Shown here: in pieces, positions 21,248 through 34,455 of the stretch | How positions within the stretch are numbered: the stretch's first letter is position 1 | How the letters are laid out: each line of letters opens with the position of its first letter | DNA from: Triglochin maritima | Lineage: Eukaryota > Streptophyta > Magnoliopsida > Alismatales > Juncaginaceae | Assembly: GCA_963682175.1 (NCBI GenBank) | Contig: OY821784.1 | Span: 23,541,621 to 23,605,620 of the forward strand | DNA: 64,000 nucleotides | Direction of reading: 5' to 3' | Notes under the pieces: model-generated | Database searches by the model: none | Told to the model about the DNA's origin: nothing | The model's input: only the letters and a program-made list of their open reading frames with translations | Position numbers and translations under genes: made by a program

Positions 21248-22814
21248 TGATTGCCATCATTTCATGCTTATATTTGGACCTTATATCCATTATCGTACAC
21301 CTAAGCAATGCTACATGACGAGTTTTATGTTTGATTTTCAGAAATAAAGAGGTTTGAAGAGAAGAGCCATGAAAGGACCCAAAAGCAGGAAAAAGGACTT
21401 AATTGTGAGACCTGGGGACTAAAATGCAAGGGAGAAGGACCTGATCGTAAGACCGAAGGACCTAAGAGAAAAACAGGAAACTCCACACCATCATGGGGAG
21501 TGTTTTGGCAATTCGATTCGGGTCGGAGCTCCAACAAACCAAGTAGATGCATCAAAGACCAAGAAATGCTTCCAGAGATGCCCAACACAAAACCCAGACA
21601 GATCTGGGCCTTATAGGCCGCCAATTAGCGGTCTGGAACCGCCAATTGGCGGTCTGGATGAGCCCAACTCTGCTAAGCTCGCTCCTGGACTTGTATTATC
21701 ATGTGTTTAGGCTATTTTTGGTATTGGTTTAGTCCCACATCGGGGGATTGTCCCGGATTAGCTTTTTCCATGCTTATAAATAGAACTCTTCACCTCCCAT
21801 TGTATCCATCTCTCTCTTTGGTGGCCACCTTCCCTACTAAGAGTGAAGCCTTGAAGCAAAACTCTGGTGGAGGAAGGGCTACTTGTAATTGAGTGAGTTA
21901 ATAATAGATGTTTTCCTTTAATTGTGTTGTTCCTCTCTTAGTTTAATTTTCTTTCATATGCATCCTTGCTTGTTTTTTTTATGCTTCTTTAATATTTCTT
22001 GCTTGATTAGTGTAGTTTCATTTCAGTATAATGCTTTCTTTTGTTAGAGTAGTTAGTTTAAATATGTGTGAGTAGTTCCATCCCCATTTGGGGGGTGGAG
22101 AAATATGTGATATAATCATGTAGTGTATTAAGTGTGTGTTATCTTAATCCCTTGAGCTTTAAATGATTTCCATAACCATCTAATGGGTCTCCACTCTTAT
22201 CTATGATATGCTAATGCTCTTGAATGAAGCTTAGCTTATGCTTTGATTAGTGGATCTATTTTATGGGGAATGATAAGGTTAGGATATGGATAGGAATTAA
22301 TATTGGAAACACAACTTGTAGTGTATGAACTCTTGTTGCCTTTACCTTAGCTAATGTCTTGTATGTTTTAATGATGTAGTCTTATCTTAATTCATGTCGA
22401 GGCATAGTAGGGTCTAGTCTTTATACTTGAGTTCATTTAGCTTCATTCCAATTATTGTCTTGTATGTTTTAATGATGTAGTAAAATCTTAATTCATGTGG
22501 AGGCAAAGTTGGATGTAGTTTTATGATTTCATGCACTACATGTTGTGAGGAGCTTAATTACACACACACCACACACACATCTTTATGTTCACATCATTTC
22601 TCTACCCCCTTTGGGGTTTAGTTTTTCTTGCTTCTTTTCCATTCCCATTTGCATCTTAGTGTAGTTTAGTGTAATCAAACCAACCTTTCTTCCCTTTCTT
22701 TACCTCTCGCCTTCGCACACACCAAGTGTCGACACACCTCCCAGTGGACGACCCGTATTTGCCACCGCTTCAACGCGGACGTGCACTTGCGGTTAAATAT
22801 AAAATGATCAATCA
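21248..22814 (+). repeat. 3' LTR of element A
   Basis: It aligns with the 5' LTR end to end and is followed by GTTCA (22815-22819). Dyads are at 21616-21633 and 21637-21654, USE at 21732-21742 and TATAAATA at 21775-21782, with the same 21-, 77- and 32-bp spacings. Confidence 0.93.
21732..21782 (+). promoter_or_regulatory. USE-TATA cassette in the 3' LTR of A
   Basis: GTCCCACATCG, then TATAAATA after 32 bp. From a 3' LTR it could drive read-out into flanking DNA, here the antisense of element C. Confidence 0.65.
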
Positions 22815-22819
22815 GTTCA

Positions 22820-23480
22820 CGCCTGTCATAAATAGGGTCTGTGAAACGAAATGGAAAGAAATATGTTTCCATTCTGCGACAACGCTGAGGGTCATCAATA
22901 TAAACCCTCCAACTGATGTTTGGGTGAACATGGATCATTTTATCCTCACAAAGTGACACCCTGGACTTATTATCCAGATGGAAAAGTCCAGAAACAAAAT
23001 TGCTTGACCACCTGACACACTTATAAGCAGTGTGGTCGTTTGATGCCTCTTGAGAATGAGAAAAATAGGAGGCATGGATGAGAATTGAATCTCTGTCTGG
23101 TTGTTTGCCGTGTAGGGTATTATGTGGTTTATTATTAACCAACATTGGGTCCTCATCAAATACAGAATGAAGAGCAGGTCGCCTAGAGGCCACAAAAATT
23201 GTATCATGTGGCTCAAGAGCCACATGATGGAAAGCATGTGGCTCAAAGGCCACATGATCACTCAAAGTCATTGGTGTATCCCATCAACCTAAAGGTGGTG
23301 GTGCACCCAGAACTTGATCTTCATCGAATTCCTCTTCCTCCCAAGTCGGACGAGGAGGAGGTCTACATGGTGGTGGGAGTGGACCGAGGTAATCCATGTA
23401 TAGAACCTGGTCTCCCCCATCTCCATGAGACGACTCCACCTCATGCTCCAAAGGAGCTTGATGCAGAGATGGACGACACC
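22820..23480 (-). pseudogene. Collapsed gag N-terminus and tail of element C
   Basis: On the reverse strand a Pro-rich gag N-terminus like that of A (PPCRPPPRPTWEEEEF, APPPL; about 23480-23290) runs directly into the region after the protease (SDHVAFEPHAFHHVALEPHD, ILIHASYFSHSQEAS; 23270-22820). Everything between (capsid, knuckle, protease; about 2.4 kb in A) is deleted, with the join just after ATGACTTTG. Element A inserted in the tail, which continues at 13874-13745 with HASVLLAREIAG. C's tail keeps about 60 codons that A lacks. Confidence 0.75.
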
Positions 23481-23926
23481 TAGACCGTTCATCTAGGAAA
23501 AATGCACTCTCTCAAGTCGAGCGCTCTCACCAGAACGATCCCAACCTCGCATAAAATGCTCTCTTTGACTAAATAACTATAGACGACAGAAGGTGTAATC
23601 AGAGGAGGAGACTAATCGAAGAATATAGAGGAAATGAAGACTCAGATAAGAAGGGAAGAATCCCTAGAGCCAACGTGGGTAGTGTGTAAGGGTAGAAGCC
23701 TAGTCTAGCAAACACGGCTCAAACAACCGAAGGTCACTATAGGTCCTTATAGCTAGACGACGTCTAATTACGAGGTCAAACAACCTCAACAAGCCTCACC
23801 TCCCTATCACGAAGACCACAAAGCCTATCAAGTCAGCCAAGATCCGGAGATCTCATCTCTCCTACTATCGACAAAGTGGGTGACGTCGATCAGGCTATGA
23901 CGGTCGTGACCGGATCACTCTCCTAA
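23481..23926 (-). other. Leader of element C, first part
   Basis: Reverse complement of the conserved leader (CACGGCTCAA near 23711, GATCACTCTCCTAA at 23913-23926). It is interrupted by the solo LTR and resumes at 25387. Confidence 0.7.
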
Positions 23927-25386
23927 TGTAAGACCCGCTCTCCTGCCACATTATTAAAGCCTTATTTATCATTGTGGTCTTGTTGATGCCTTATTTATCA
24001 TTTTTATGCTTGTGACTTCGTGCTCAGACTTAGTAAAGTTTCCTTTTTGGGCGAGTTTATGTGGCTTGTGGGCTGGTGCGACCCATCGGGCGGTTTGTGC
24101 AATCGGTGGCTTAATCGGGTCAATCGGGTGCAAACCGTGTGCGTGTAGGCTTAGTTTTGGGTTGGGCTCGGATTGGTTGTTGTGGGCTGGCATGTTGGTG
24201 AGGTGGACAAGTTGCCATGTCAGCAGGAGATGATCTCAAAGAATCCTTGCAAATTTGAATTGTGTGCATTATGGTAAGTCTTGATTCAGCCTTCAAGGAC
24301 ATGATTCTATTGCCTTTTTGGTGTTTGTTTCTTGAAACAAAAAGCTGGAGAACCCTACAACATCTTGCATTGCATGCACTGTAGATGCATTAGATTTTAG
24401 ATGCTTAAGCAGCTTGCACTGCATTTAATCTAATTAATAATATTGGGCACGTTCCGTTTTCTGGGCCGACGGGCCACGAGTGGGTCCTCTAGTTCCGGAG
24501 GCCATTCGCATAAGACCTTCACGTTGGGAGGCCAGGCGTAAGATAAGTCCTGGTCAGGTGCGCTGCCATTCTGTCTCAGGGTAGGTGTTCCAAAGTTCAC
24601 GATGGCACCATGTAGGTCACTTGCCGCGAATTGGGACACTTATCCGGTGCACCGCTTTGTACCGTGCGGTGGGTCACTGTCGAGTGACCGCCTTTGACCA
24701 GCGAGGCTGGTGTTCTGGTTCCTTTCGAGGAATGGTTCGGGTGTGCCCGACCGGCTGGCTTATGGAGTCATAGCGTTCTGTTGCATTTGATGCTTTTCTT
24801 GTTCTGTTCTGACCAGCATGATTGGTATTCTGGCTCACTTGGAGGGATTGCTGTGGGTGTTACCCGATTGGCACGACTGTTGGAGTTGTACCTTCTGATG
24901 CATTATGTGCTTTTCTGTTTCTGTTTTGGATGCTTTTGTCTTTGATAGATTGCATGCATTCTTCCCTATAACTCTGATTGGGCCAGGGGCATACTGAGTT
25001 TTCTTAATTGAAAACTCACGCATTTGTTAATGCGGTGCTTGCAGGTACTTAGGTTTCCATAGGGCAGACTGGATGAGTAGTCGAAGAATCTGTACACGAG
25101 GAGCACGTCGACCAGATTCTTCATTTTGCCTTTTGCTTCCGCATTATTTATGATGTATTTCCCTTTTGAACTCGATGTAATGTATTTGACCTTGTTACAA
25201 TATATGGATAATCTCACACTTTTCAGTTATGTTTTATGTTAGTCTATCCATGTATGATCTCTCTACGTATTGTCGAGTCGTTGTTTGGTCTGTCTTTTGT
25301 AAGTCCTTCGGTCGTCGCGGAGGTCTTTGATCGCGACACTTGAGTTGGTTCCCAGTGTGCGTACCCGCGAGATTGGGGGCGTTACA
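23927..25386. repeat. Solo LTR, chromovirus-like, TSD CCTAA
   Basis: It begins TGTAAGACCCG and ends GGGCGTTACA, giving TGTAA...TTACA ends. CCTAA occurs at 23922-23926 and 25387-25391, and the leader of C is continuous across the insertion. There are no internal genes. TGTAAC-type ends are common in plant chromoviruses such as Tekay, so that assignment is likely but unproven. The orientation is not certain. Confidence 0.85.
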
Positions 25387-25391
25387 CCTAA

Positions 25392-26011
25392 TGCGTATGA
25401 AATCCCCCACCTTATCTTTAAGACTATAGGTGGTGCCCCTTAAAGATGTCTCAAAATTTTAGGCTAGGAATCAACTCACCACACAAGCACTCACCTCACT
25501 ATTGTCTTGATGCACCTTACTAACTAATGCATGCTCTAACCTACATGAATGAGAGAGCCGGTCCATGTACCTCACGCCAACAATCCACAATGAGAAATTA
25601 AAGCAAAGGAAAGACAATATGCATGCAAGGTTTATAAATGATGCATGACCTAGATGGCAATAGATCTGATCTTTTGCTTTGATTTTCTAGAGGCCAAGTT
25701 GTCTTAGTACAGGGGAATATACAATCTTAGATTAATTTCTGGCATCAACACATACTATACCTAAAGTAGACAATAGCAGATAACAACTAGGAATATGAAG
25801 ACAGAGCCACAGATGAAACAGAAGTGCCAACAAAGTTACCAAATCCCCACTGGAAGATTGTTTGGGGAATTCGGTCCCCAAACTCTTCCTGGCTCGTTTT
25901 TCCCTCAGCTAAGCTCCCTTGTCTACTATGTCCCCTGTCAAGTAAGAAAAACTAAAAAAAACTTAATAAAAACCCACCAAAATGTTGGAAATGACAATGA
26001 TGATGACCAAC
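25392..26011 (-). other. Leader of element C, second part
   Basis: Continues the leader toward the PBS with the conserved ATGAAATCCCCCACCTTATC (25396 on) and the CATGACCTAGA stretch. No clear dyad is seen here, unlike in the other leaders. Confidence 0.65.
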
Positions 26012-26029
26012 TCCCTGACAACGGTCCCA
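26012..26029 (-). promoter_or_regulatory. Degenerate PBS of element C
   Basis: The reverse strand reads TGGGACCGTTGTCAGGGA, the tRNA-Asp site with four substitutions, ten bases from the LTR end. Confidence 0.75.
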
Positions 26030-26039
26030 AAAACTTTAT

Positions 26040-27441
26040 TGATTCAGTTATACTACCGCAAGTGCACGACGTCGTTGAAGACGCGAGAAGTACGGGTCGA
26101 GTCCACGGGGAGCGCGTGCGAATCTAAGTTTATAAGACTCGAGTGGGTGAAAAGAACAGAGAGATGCGACCGGAATTTAACTACGATGCGAGTGAAATAA
26201 AAAACAAACGATAAAATAAAACCACTTAGGGGGTAGAGAAAGAATGCGGAAATGAAAATATGTGAAGTGTGTGTCTTCAATTGTGCTCATCATAACATGT
26301 AATACATGAAGTCCATAAACCAAATCCAACTTTGCCACTACATGAAATAAGATAAAACATTATCATTAAAGCATACGAGACAATAATTGAAATAAGACTA
26401 ATGTGAGCACATGTAAAATGGCCACATCTAACTTTGTCTCCACATTAAATAAGATTTGACGCAATCATTAAAACATACATGACAATAATTAGGATGAGGC
26501 CAATATGAGCACATGCATGCACATGTCACGTTTCCTTCTTCCACTCCATCCTTATCCTCACCACATCATTCCCATAAAATAGGCACACTACTCTCAACAT
26601 GTGCTAAGCTTCACTCAAGAGCATTAGCACAAAAAAATAAGAGCGAAAATCCCATTAGATGGTTATGGAACTCATGAGAGGTTGAATGGTAGGATTAACG
26701 CAGACACACTAATACACCACATAATCACAACACCTTCCTCTCCACCCCCCCAATGGGGATGGACTACTCTCTACTCATCTCTAAACAAAAGAAAGCATAA
26801 AAAAAACCAATACCATAATGCAAAGCTCAGGAAATTGGATGAAGGAAAACAAGTACAAAGGAAATGGCATCAAAGGAAAGACATCAAGATAAAGAACAAG
26901 ACTGCACTATATTAAAATGAAAGCTTACGAAGTTGCTCCTCTTCTCCTCCTCTACACTATTTAATAAGAAATAAAACCTAGTCTACTAAACAAGAAAGGA
27001 AACTAACCTAAGGAGGAGAGGGAGGAAGAAGAAGAAAGGAGCCATTTCATGTATATTTATAGAAGATTAGAGGGTTTCCATGGATCTGGGCGCAATCGGA
27101 CGATTGTAAATAGGATCGAGAGATAACATATTTGTTTAACCCGACAACCCGACCCACCATAGAAATCAGGCTACTAAACGCTTAACCGGATCCGCTAGTG
27201 GAAGATATTAATCGGCCACTGGCGGATCAATTTTATCTGATCTCCTCCAAATTTTAATTACGGCTTTAGTTCACATAATAAACACGTGGCTTGCGCCCGG
27301 AGGTGTTAGTTCGAGCGCATTTGGTTTTAATTATCGAATTACTCCTCAAGTTCAGGAGATTCTAAAGTTTTGCAACCAACATGTTTTTATTTACACTTAA
27401 GTCCCTCTGGGTTTTCACTTGGGTCCTTCCTGTGTTACAAT
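26040..27441 (-). repeat. 5' LTR of element C, inner part
   Basis: A reverse-oriented LTR whose 3' end is TGAATCA (at 26040). It resembles the LTR of element I at the right edge more than those of A or J (shared AAAACCCAGAGGGAC and GTTGGT[TC]GCAAAA stretches). A reverse TATA-like TATATTTATAGAAG is near 27050. No USE match is seen. It is interrupted at 27441 by D. Confidence 0.8.
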
Positions 27442-28823
27442 TGTTGAACATTTTAATTAAACCGCAAGTTCACGGCCGCGATGAAGCGGTGGCAAGTACG
27501 GGTCGTCCTCAGGGAGGTTAGCAGCCTCTCGTTTGCACGAAATCAAGTGGCAAAAATTAGGGGAGAAAGATTGATTATGCTACTCTACACTAAACTACGC
27601 TAAGAAGTATGAAATGCGAAAGAAAGAAACAAACAATGAAATGACAACTAAGCTAAGAACAAAAGAAGAATGCTGGAATACAGAAATGGGAAAACCCATA
27701 AGGGGTGGAGCGAGTGCACAGAAGCAAAGAGGTGGGTGTTGAACACATTCTTTAAGCACAAATAAAGGTGGTGTTATCATGCATAGGAAGTGTCTAAATG
27801 TTGTGGCAAAACCTATCAATCTATTCACCAACTTAGTTGATTAACATTTACATTTACAAGATGTTTATTTCAGAACCTAAACAAGCATGAGAGGTGTCTA
27901 ATCATTTTGGCAAAACTCATGAAGTTATAAATTCTATACTAAACAAGCAAGCATACATTCATGTTTTATCAACACATTGGAAATAAAGCATTCAATCCAT
28001 TCTCATTTTCATGTATGTACGTCAACTCCACCCCCCAAAGGGGATGGAACTACTCACTAAACATTACACTAATTATTAAACTAAACAAAGAAAGCATATT
28101 AACTAAGCTAATAAAACTAATCAAATGAGATTAAGTAAAGGAAAACAAGAAACATAAAACAAGCAACATAATAAAGAAAACTTGTATTAAAATGACTCAC
28201 ATTAAAATTAGCATCCTCCTACTTTAGTGTGTGCTTTAAGGCCTCGCTTCTAGTAGGAAGAATATCCACTTAAAATATGGAGTGATTACAATGGAAGGTG
28301 AAGAGTTCTATTTATAGCCATGGAAAAAGGTAAATCTGGCCAATCCCCCGATGTGGGACTAAACAGATACCACAAATAGCCTAACCAGTCTCTAATACAT
28401 GTACTGGAGAAATGTTAGTGGATTTGGGCCAAAATGGACCGCCAATTGGCGGTCTATATGGTTCAGAAGCTGCTCATTTTTGTTGTGGGATTTTCTTGGT
28501 ATATTTGCTGGATTTGGATGCATTTAATTGGTTTGTTGGAGGTCCGACCTGAATCGAATTGGTAAAATACTCCCCATGATGGCGTGGAATATTCTATTTT
28601 GCTCCTAGGTCCTTCTGTCTTACGTTCAGGTCCTTCTCCCTTGCATCTCAGTCCCCAGATCTCACAATTCAGTCCTTTTTCCCAGCTTTTGGGTCCTTTT
28701 ATCCTTCATCTCTTCAAACCTATTTATTCCTGAAAACTAAACATAAAACTCGTAACATAGCATTGTTTAGGTGAAAGATAATGGATATAAGATACAAATA
28801 TAAGCATGAAATGATGTCAATGA
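27442..28823 (-). repeat. 3' LTR of element D
   Basis: 1382 bp, reverse. It has one dyad (28437-28454, a perfect GACCGCCAATTGGCGGTC) where the partner LTR has two. TATA is at 28316-28309 and USE at 28359-28349. Next to the PPT its first bases are TC instead of TG. Confidence 0.92.
28309..28359 (-). promoter_or_regulatory. USE-TATA cassette in the 3' LTR of D
   Basis: On the reverse strand GTCCCACATCG (28359-28349), 32 bp, then TATAAATA (28316-28309). The single dyad lies 77 bp upstream. Confidence 0.7.
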
Positions 28824-28838
28824 AATACCCCCACACCT
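28824..28838 (-). promoter_or_regulatory. Polypurine tract of element D
   Basis: The reverse strand reads AGGTGTGGGGGTATT, identical to the tracts of J and A. Confidence 0.88.
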
Positions 28839-30301
28839 AACTTTTGCTAGTCCCGAGCAAAACAAAGAAAGAGAAAAGCATACGAAAAATAAGAAATCCT
28901 AACTCACTTTCGTAGGAATCACGGTTGCACTTAGCACGTGCAACAAGCCATTAAACCTCCTTGTTGCCAAGGAGGAGGAGTGTTGTCTCCTGAGGGTTTT
29001 CAGCGGATATACCCACAAAATCCGAACAAGATGCATTAATCAATCTAGCTACACGACTCGTTGGACTCATTTTGTCGATCACGGGACGCGGTAATACTAC
29101 GGGTCGACTCTATATATGTAATCGGTCCACACACCTAGCCTAATGAGGTATTCGTGAAAGTTAGTTAAGGACTTAAGTGAAAGACATGGGCAACCCTAAC
29201 TTCTGAATTTGATACAATGTGTAAAGTCAATTTTGGTTCTTATTTGACTTTTTTTTCTTTTTTCTTTTTTTCTTTTTCTTTGGTGCAGTTTATTAGTTGG
29301 TGTTTGATTCTCCCAGGGTCTGGTTTCGTGCATCATTTCCTATGAGGGCTTACACTATCACGTACACCTTCCCCAAAATCTCCACATAAGGCGATCCCTA
29401 CCACCCGTGTAACGGGAGTTCGGTCGGTGCATCCCAAGTCAGATGACTCGAAAGCACCAGGCACAAAGTCCCCTCAGACCTACTTTCCCAAGTGATAGGA
29501 GTCGTGCGAGAAGAGAGAACACCACTTCTTTATTTATCTACATGGGAACCAACACACCTACACTTAAGTTTCACAAAAAGAAATTAAGGGTCATTGACTA
29601 CGACAAACTTCCTTATACTAACAGACACGAATTATTTTACTCACTAGGTCCAGGGTGGACTTCTTTAAATGTTTGAGTGCTAAAACCCTATGATTACACA
29701 CCCCCCGTGGGAAAACCAGGGTGCATCCTAACGACTCTATAAGACCTAAAGCCAGTAAACTCGATATCCTAATGCATCATGTTCAAGACAATTTTGGGAG
29801 CTTTCTTTTTACTTTGCCTCTCAACGGTTTTGCACATGCTAAACACACGCAAAACCTACAAAACATTTTCTTTCGCAAACACATGAAAAATTTGAAAGAA
29901 ATGTGAAAACTTTAAAGCACTAGGCAAGCAAAAGAAGACAAGTCACCCAAGGATCATGACAAGCAGATATATCGATATTAAATGCGGCACTCAAACATGA
30001 CCTTATCAATACACAAAAAAAGAAAACAAAATCAAAGGAAAAAGACTCGACTATGTACACACGTAAAACACCCCCCACACCTACTTCATTCATTATCCTC
30101 AATAAATGTGAACATGATACTGCATGGATTTATGCATGAAAAAGAATAGATCTCACCAACATTAAGCACAACAGGAAGTTCATGTTTATGTTGATGGACA
30201 CAAACCCGAATTCCTCAAAACCTATGGGATACTGGAGAAGGGAGACAAATACGTGAAGAAATGGGGCCCAAGTAAACAACGATATTCTCATAATCATTTT
30301 G
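28839..30301 (-). other. Non-coding 3' internal region of element D
   Basis: Reverse copy of the conserved region: double hairpin (28924-28944 and 28956-28975, loop GCAA read on the element strand), T-rich tract (29249-29282, the A-rich tract on the reverse strand) and internal polypurine-like tract (about 30065-30090). Confidence 0.7.
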
Positions 30302-33300
30302 TCAAGGAACATCAAATGAGAACATCAAGTCATGAGGACTAGAGACTTGCCGAGATGGGCAAACTTCACCGGTACTCTGAGGTGTCATGAGGGGTGAAAG
30401 GTCAAAGCTGAAAGGCTCGAACCCCTCATGATATTGGTTGTTTGTGGGCAACATAAATGAATGAAGTTGTGTTGCCTCACTAGGGTTTAGTTGCTCATCG
30501 AACAAAACCCTCCAACCAGTAGGTGGGTGCATAGGAATGAGTTCCTCAAGCTCATTCGATGGATGCAGCAGACCTGCATCACTAAGAATGGGGCTTCTCC
30601 CCAAGTTATCCAACACGGACCTCCCACCATCATTTAGATCATCAAGCATAAGCTCGGTCATAGCTGGGTCCTTGTTTAAGTCAATATGAAGCTCAAATGG
30701 CTCAATGGCCATGAGAGATGAGGTAGAGACACCTTCTGGTATAGGCATATGATGAGGTGTCTCACTCTCACTAATACTCTCAACTGAATCATGCAACGAA
30801 CACTCCTTTTGGACATTTATGTTTGATGCCAGCTCACTCTGTTGCATTGCAAAGACAGGCAATGAGTTTTCACTGGCCCCACAAACATTCTCAATGGATT
30901 GGATTGGTGTTAGGGGTGTTCGTTGATTTTATGGTGCTTTCTCCAATTGGCGGATGAGATTGAGATTTAAAGGTCGATTCATGGGCTCCTGTTGCCTACC
31001 AGAGTTGAACACATGAAGCTTGGCACTCATGTTACCGAATGAGAGCTTCATGAGACCATTTCTACAATTAATCAAGGCATTGGAGGTTGCCAGAAATGGT
31101 CTACCCAAAATCAAAGGTATTTGAGAGTGGGTATTCGCAACAGGATTGGTATCGAGGACAACAAAATCGACTGGAAATATAAAATCTCCAACTTTGATAA
31201 GCACGTCCTCGATAATCCCCTTTGGAATACGAATGGATCTATCCGCCAATTGGAGGGTGATCTTAGTTGGTTTCAATTCTCCCAAATTTAACTGTTGATA
31301 AATAGAAAATGGGAGGAGGTTGACCGCTGATCCTAAATCAAGCAAAACATTACTCATGCTAGTGTCCCCATCGTACACTGAATAGTAGGACACCCAGGGT
31401 CCTTGTATTTTGTGTAGGCGGGATTGGACAAAAGTGAGCTTACATTTGCAGCCAAGAATGCTTTCTTAGGAACATTGGTCTTCCTCTTGGTTGTGCAGTG
31501 ATCCTTCAACACTTTGGCATATTGAGGTATTTGTTGGATGACATCCAAATGGGGATGTTAACCTTAACTTGCTTAAACACCTCTAATATCTTGTCCATTG
31601 TGTCACTCTGCTTTTTGGTTAACCTACTTGGATAGGGAGCTTTTGGCAGGTAGGTTTTCTGTGGTGCCTGAGAAGAAAGCTTTGGTGTATTACCCTCACC
31701 CTCAGCCTCTTCTTCACCACCATTCCCACTGAGGGGCTGCATAGATGGTGGTTGTTGTGGCAAGGAAATGTGATTGTGAACCTGTTTTCCATTCCTTAAG
31801 GTCACAATGGAATTGACATGGTGAACAGGTTCCTCCACATGGTTCACTTGCCTCCCCTGAGGTACCACATTCTCATTTTGCATGTGTTGTTGTTGGTACA
31901 TGCGGGGGTTAGCCTCAGGCTGGCTAGAAAAAGACCCTCTCTCTCTTTCATGTACAGACTGAGCCAATTGGGCCATCTAAAGCTCTAGAGATTTGATGGT
32001 TTGCTGATTTGAAGTGAGAACTTGACTTGTGGTTGACATAAAAAATTTCATTGAGTTTTCAAGTCCACGAGTCAATGTCTCAAGCAAATTGAATCGGGTT
32101 TCCATATTATTGGAATTTGGGAAACCCGATTGATTGGTGATTGGAGCTTGGGGTGGCTGATAAGATTGTGCAAGCATGGGAGGTTGGTATGATTGGTTAG
32201 GTGGTCGAGAGGAGTTTGAAGGACCACCTGGGGCATTATTTTGATTCCATGAAAATTTGGGGTGGTTCCTCCATCCAGGATTATAAGATGATGAGTATGA
32301 GTCATTCCTAGCTCTGTCAAAGGTGGTGTTGACATGTTCCATCTCAGGAGGAATGGACGCACACTCGCTTTCTACAGGACCTTTCCTACCACATGAATGA
32401 CAGGGAATTCGACTAGATGTGGACATGTGAGGCGCACCTTGTTGGTTTTGGAGCTCAATCGAATCCATACGGCGCATTAAGGCCGCCATGCGCGCCTCGG
32501 TGGCCGTTGTGGTGTCGACAACAAATACGGCACCCGATCTAGTTGAGTTTGCATTCGCGATCCTTGCTCCTATGTAGATGATGCAGGTGGTTCCCTCACA
32601 CTCCCCATTGCATGGTTTTCTCAGCGAGGTCTTCTAGGAAGGCCCATGCCTCCCTTTCATCCTTTCCCAAGAACTCTCCTTGACACATGGGCTCACGGAA
32701 CGTTCGGGACGGGATGTGAAGACCCACGTACACAATCTGACAAAGGCGTGACAACTCAATGCCATGGTGAGGGCACGAGGATAGTAGCTCTTTGAACCTC
32801 TCTAGATATGCATGAAATGGTTCGGTCTAATGTTGATAGAACGAATTGATTTCGTTCCTCAATTTTTGAGTCCGATGATTTGGAAAGTATTTCTTGGGGA
32901 ATGCAGATTGAAACTCATCCCAAGTCCTATAGGCATTCGCCTGGTTGCTGTACAACCACTTCTTCGCATCATCCTTCAGCACAAAGGGGACACACCTAAG
33001 ATGGATGGAGTCTGGGCTAAGTTGTTGCAGCTTGAACATAGCACAAACCTCCTCAAATTCCCTGAGAAAGATATAGGGGTCACCTTTCCCAGTGAAATGA
33101 GGGAGCATGGAGATAAACTGTGGCTTAACCACAAAATGGTTCCCATTAGCCTCTGGAAATACGATGCATGAAGGTAGAGCAGTACGGCTCGGGTAGCATC
33201 GATCACGTAGAGGTATGGGAGCGACAACTGGAAGCACAGGTGGAACAAGTAGGTCCAGTAATTGCTCCTCCTCACGGAAATGAGCAGCCATTGAACCCAA

Positions 33301-33426
33301 ACGGTGTGCGACACGAGAGGAGGAAGGCGACGAGAAATCGATGATCGAAGCCGGATTGACAACGGTCCTCGTCAAACGACCCCTCTCGTCTCGTGTCCAC
33401 GAAAGCATACACAAAGGTGCACGCAC
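30302..33426 (-). pseudogene. Gag-protease polyprotein of element D, broken, with RT-like stub
   Basis: In reverse order: capsid segment 33426-32830 (VKPQFISMLPHFTGKGDPYI, VLKDDAKKWLYSNQANAYRT), stopped by TAG at 32827-32829 and continuing past it (RFKELLSSCPHHGIEL). The knuckle region at 32489-31977 has CHSCGRKGPVESEC, with Pro in place of the His. A pre-protease block (VFKQVKVNIP) follows, then the protease at 31393-30929 with DLGSAVNLLP. The tail at 30862-30302 contains ELIPMHPPTGWRV, LNPSEAT and HSFMLP, which parallel the RT start of J ([26 protein letters not shown]), and ends FSFDVP. Several frameshifts and stops separate the blocks. G carries the same tail. Confidence 0.85.
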
Positions 33427-34455
33427 ACAAACTAAAACCTTTTTTTTTCAAAGAATGTACGTAGGGGAGAAGACGGGGGAACACAGGAGAGAAAGAATGA
33501 CTCAGGAGAGAAGGGAAGAAGTCATTTTGCTACGGCGGATGGGTACAGGTAGAGGCACCCAATCAAACAAGGCTCAAGCAATCCTAAGGTCGCTATAGGT
33601 CCTTATAGCTAGACGACGCCTAACTGCGAGGTCACACCGCTTGAACGTGCCTCACCTACCTACGACGATGACCACAAAGCCCAGCAAGTGAGCCAAGATC
33701 CGAGGATCTCGTCTCTCCTACTATCGACAAAGTGGGCAACGCCGATCAGGTCATGACGGTCGGGACCAGATCACTCTCCTAATGCGTCTGAATTCCTTAA
33801 GGTCAATCTCTACTTGATTTGAAAATAAGGCTCTTGATTAGTTTGGTTTTTGGGGCGAAGGAAAGGGTGATGAAATCCCCCACCTTATCTTTTATGGGAC
33901 AACCCCTCCATAGTAGCGTTTTGGAGTCCTAATCTAGCAATCAACTCTCCAAACAAACGCTCAACTCACACTTGTTTCAATGCACTTCCTACTAACTAAT
34001 GCATGTTCATACGAAATGCATGAATGAGAGTAGAAGGTTCGTACTTCACGCCAGCTCTCAGCAACAGAAAATAAAGCTAAGATAAAAGACAATCTAAATG
34101 CCTAAGTCACATACATGATGCATGACCTAAACAACAAGAATGCCTAATCTTTTGCTTTGAGTTTTAGGGTCCAAGTTGCTTAAAGGAGGTTTGATTATTG
34201 ATATGGGGACAAACTATAAGTCAAAACATGGCAACTCGAGTCCCAGATCACTATATCAGATAAAGAAATACTCCACAGAAATTTAAAGGTGAAATGAAAC
34301 AACCAGACCGTTGATTGGCGGTCTTCTTCTCTCAGACCGCCTCCAAACTTCACCAGATGCTTCCCCTTCTCAATGTGAGTCTCCTGAACTAAAGAAAACT
34401 ACAAGACAAAATTAAGTCCACTCGAATTGTCCAAAGAAGAGTCTGGACTCACACC
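33427..34455 (-). other. Leader of element D
   Basis: Reverse copy of the conserved leader with GATCACTCTCCTAATGCG (33769 on), a dyad at 34306-34323 (GACCGTTGATTGGCGGTC) and a half dyad near 34335. No coding potential is recognised. Confidence 0.68.

Larger units (their letters stand above)
13875..22814 (+). mobile_element. Element A: complete non-autonomous Athila-like LTR retrotransposon (gag-protease only)
   Basis: An 8.94-kb element flanked by GTTCA duplications. It has 5' LTR 13875-15414, PBS 15421-15438, leader, gag and protease ORFs (16521-19661), non-coding 3' region, PPT 21233-21247 and 3' LTR 21248-22814. The LTR ends TGATTGA...TCAATCA form a 7-bp inverted repeat. No RT, RNase H or integrase exists between protease and 3' region, so it would need enzymes in trans. 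The two LTRs differ by sparse substitutions and a ~36-bp gap near 14540 in the 5' LTR, so it is relatively young. This matches the TR-GAG type of non-autonomous element described in plants. Confidence 0.93.
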
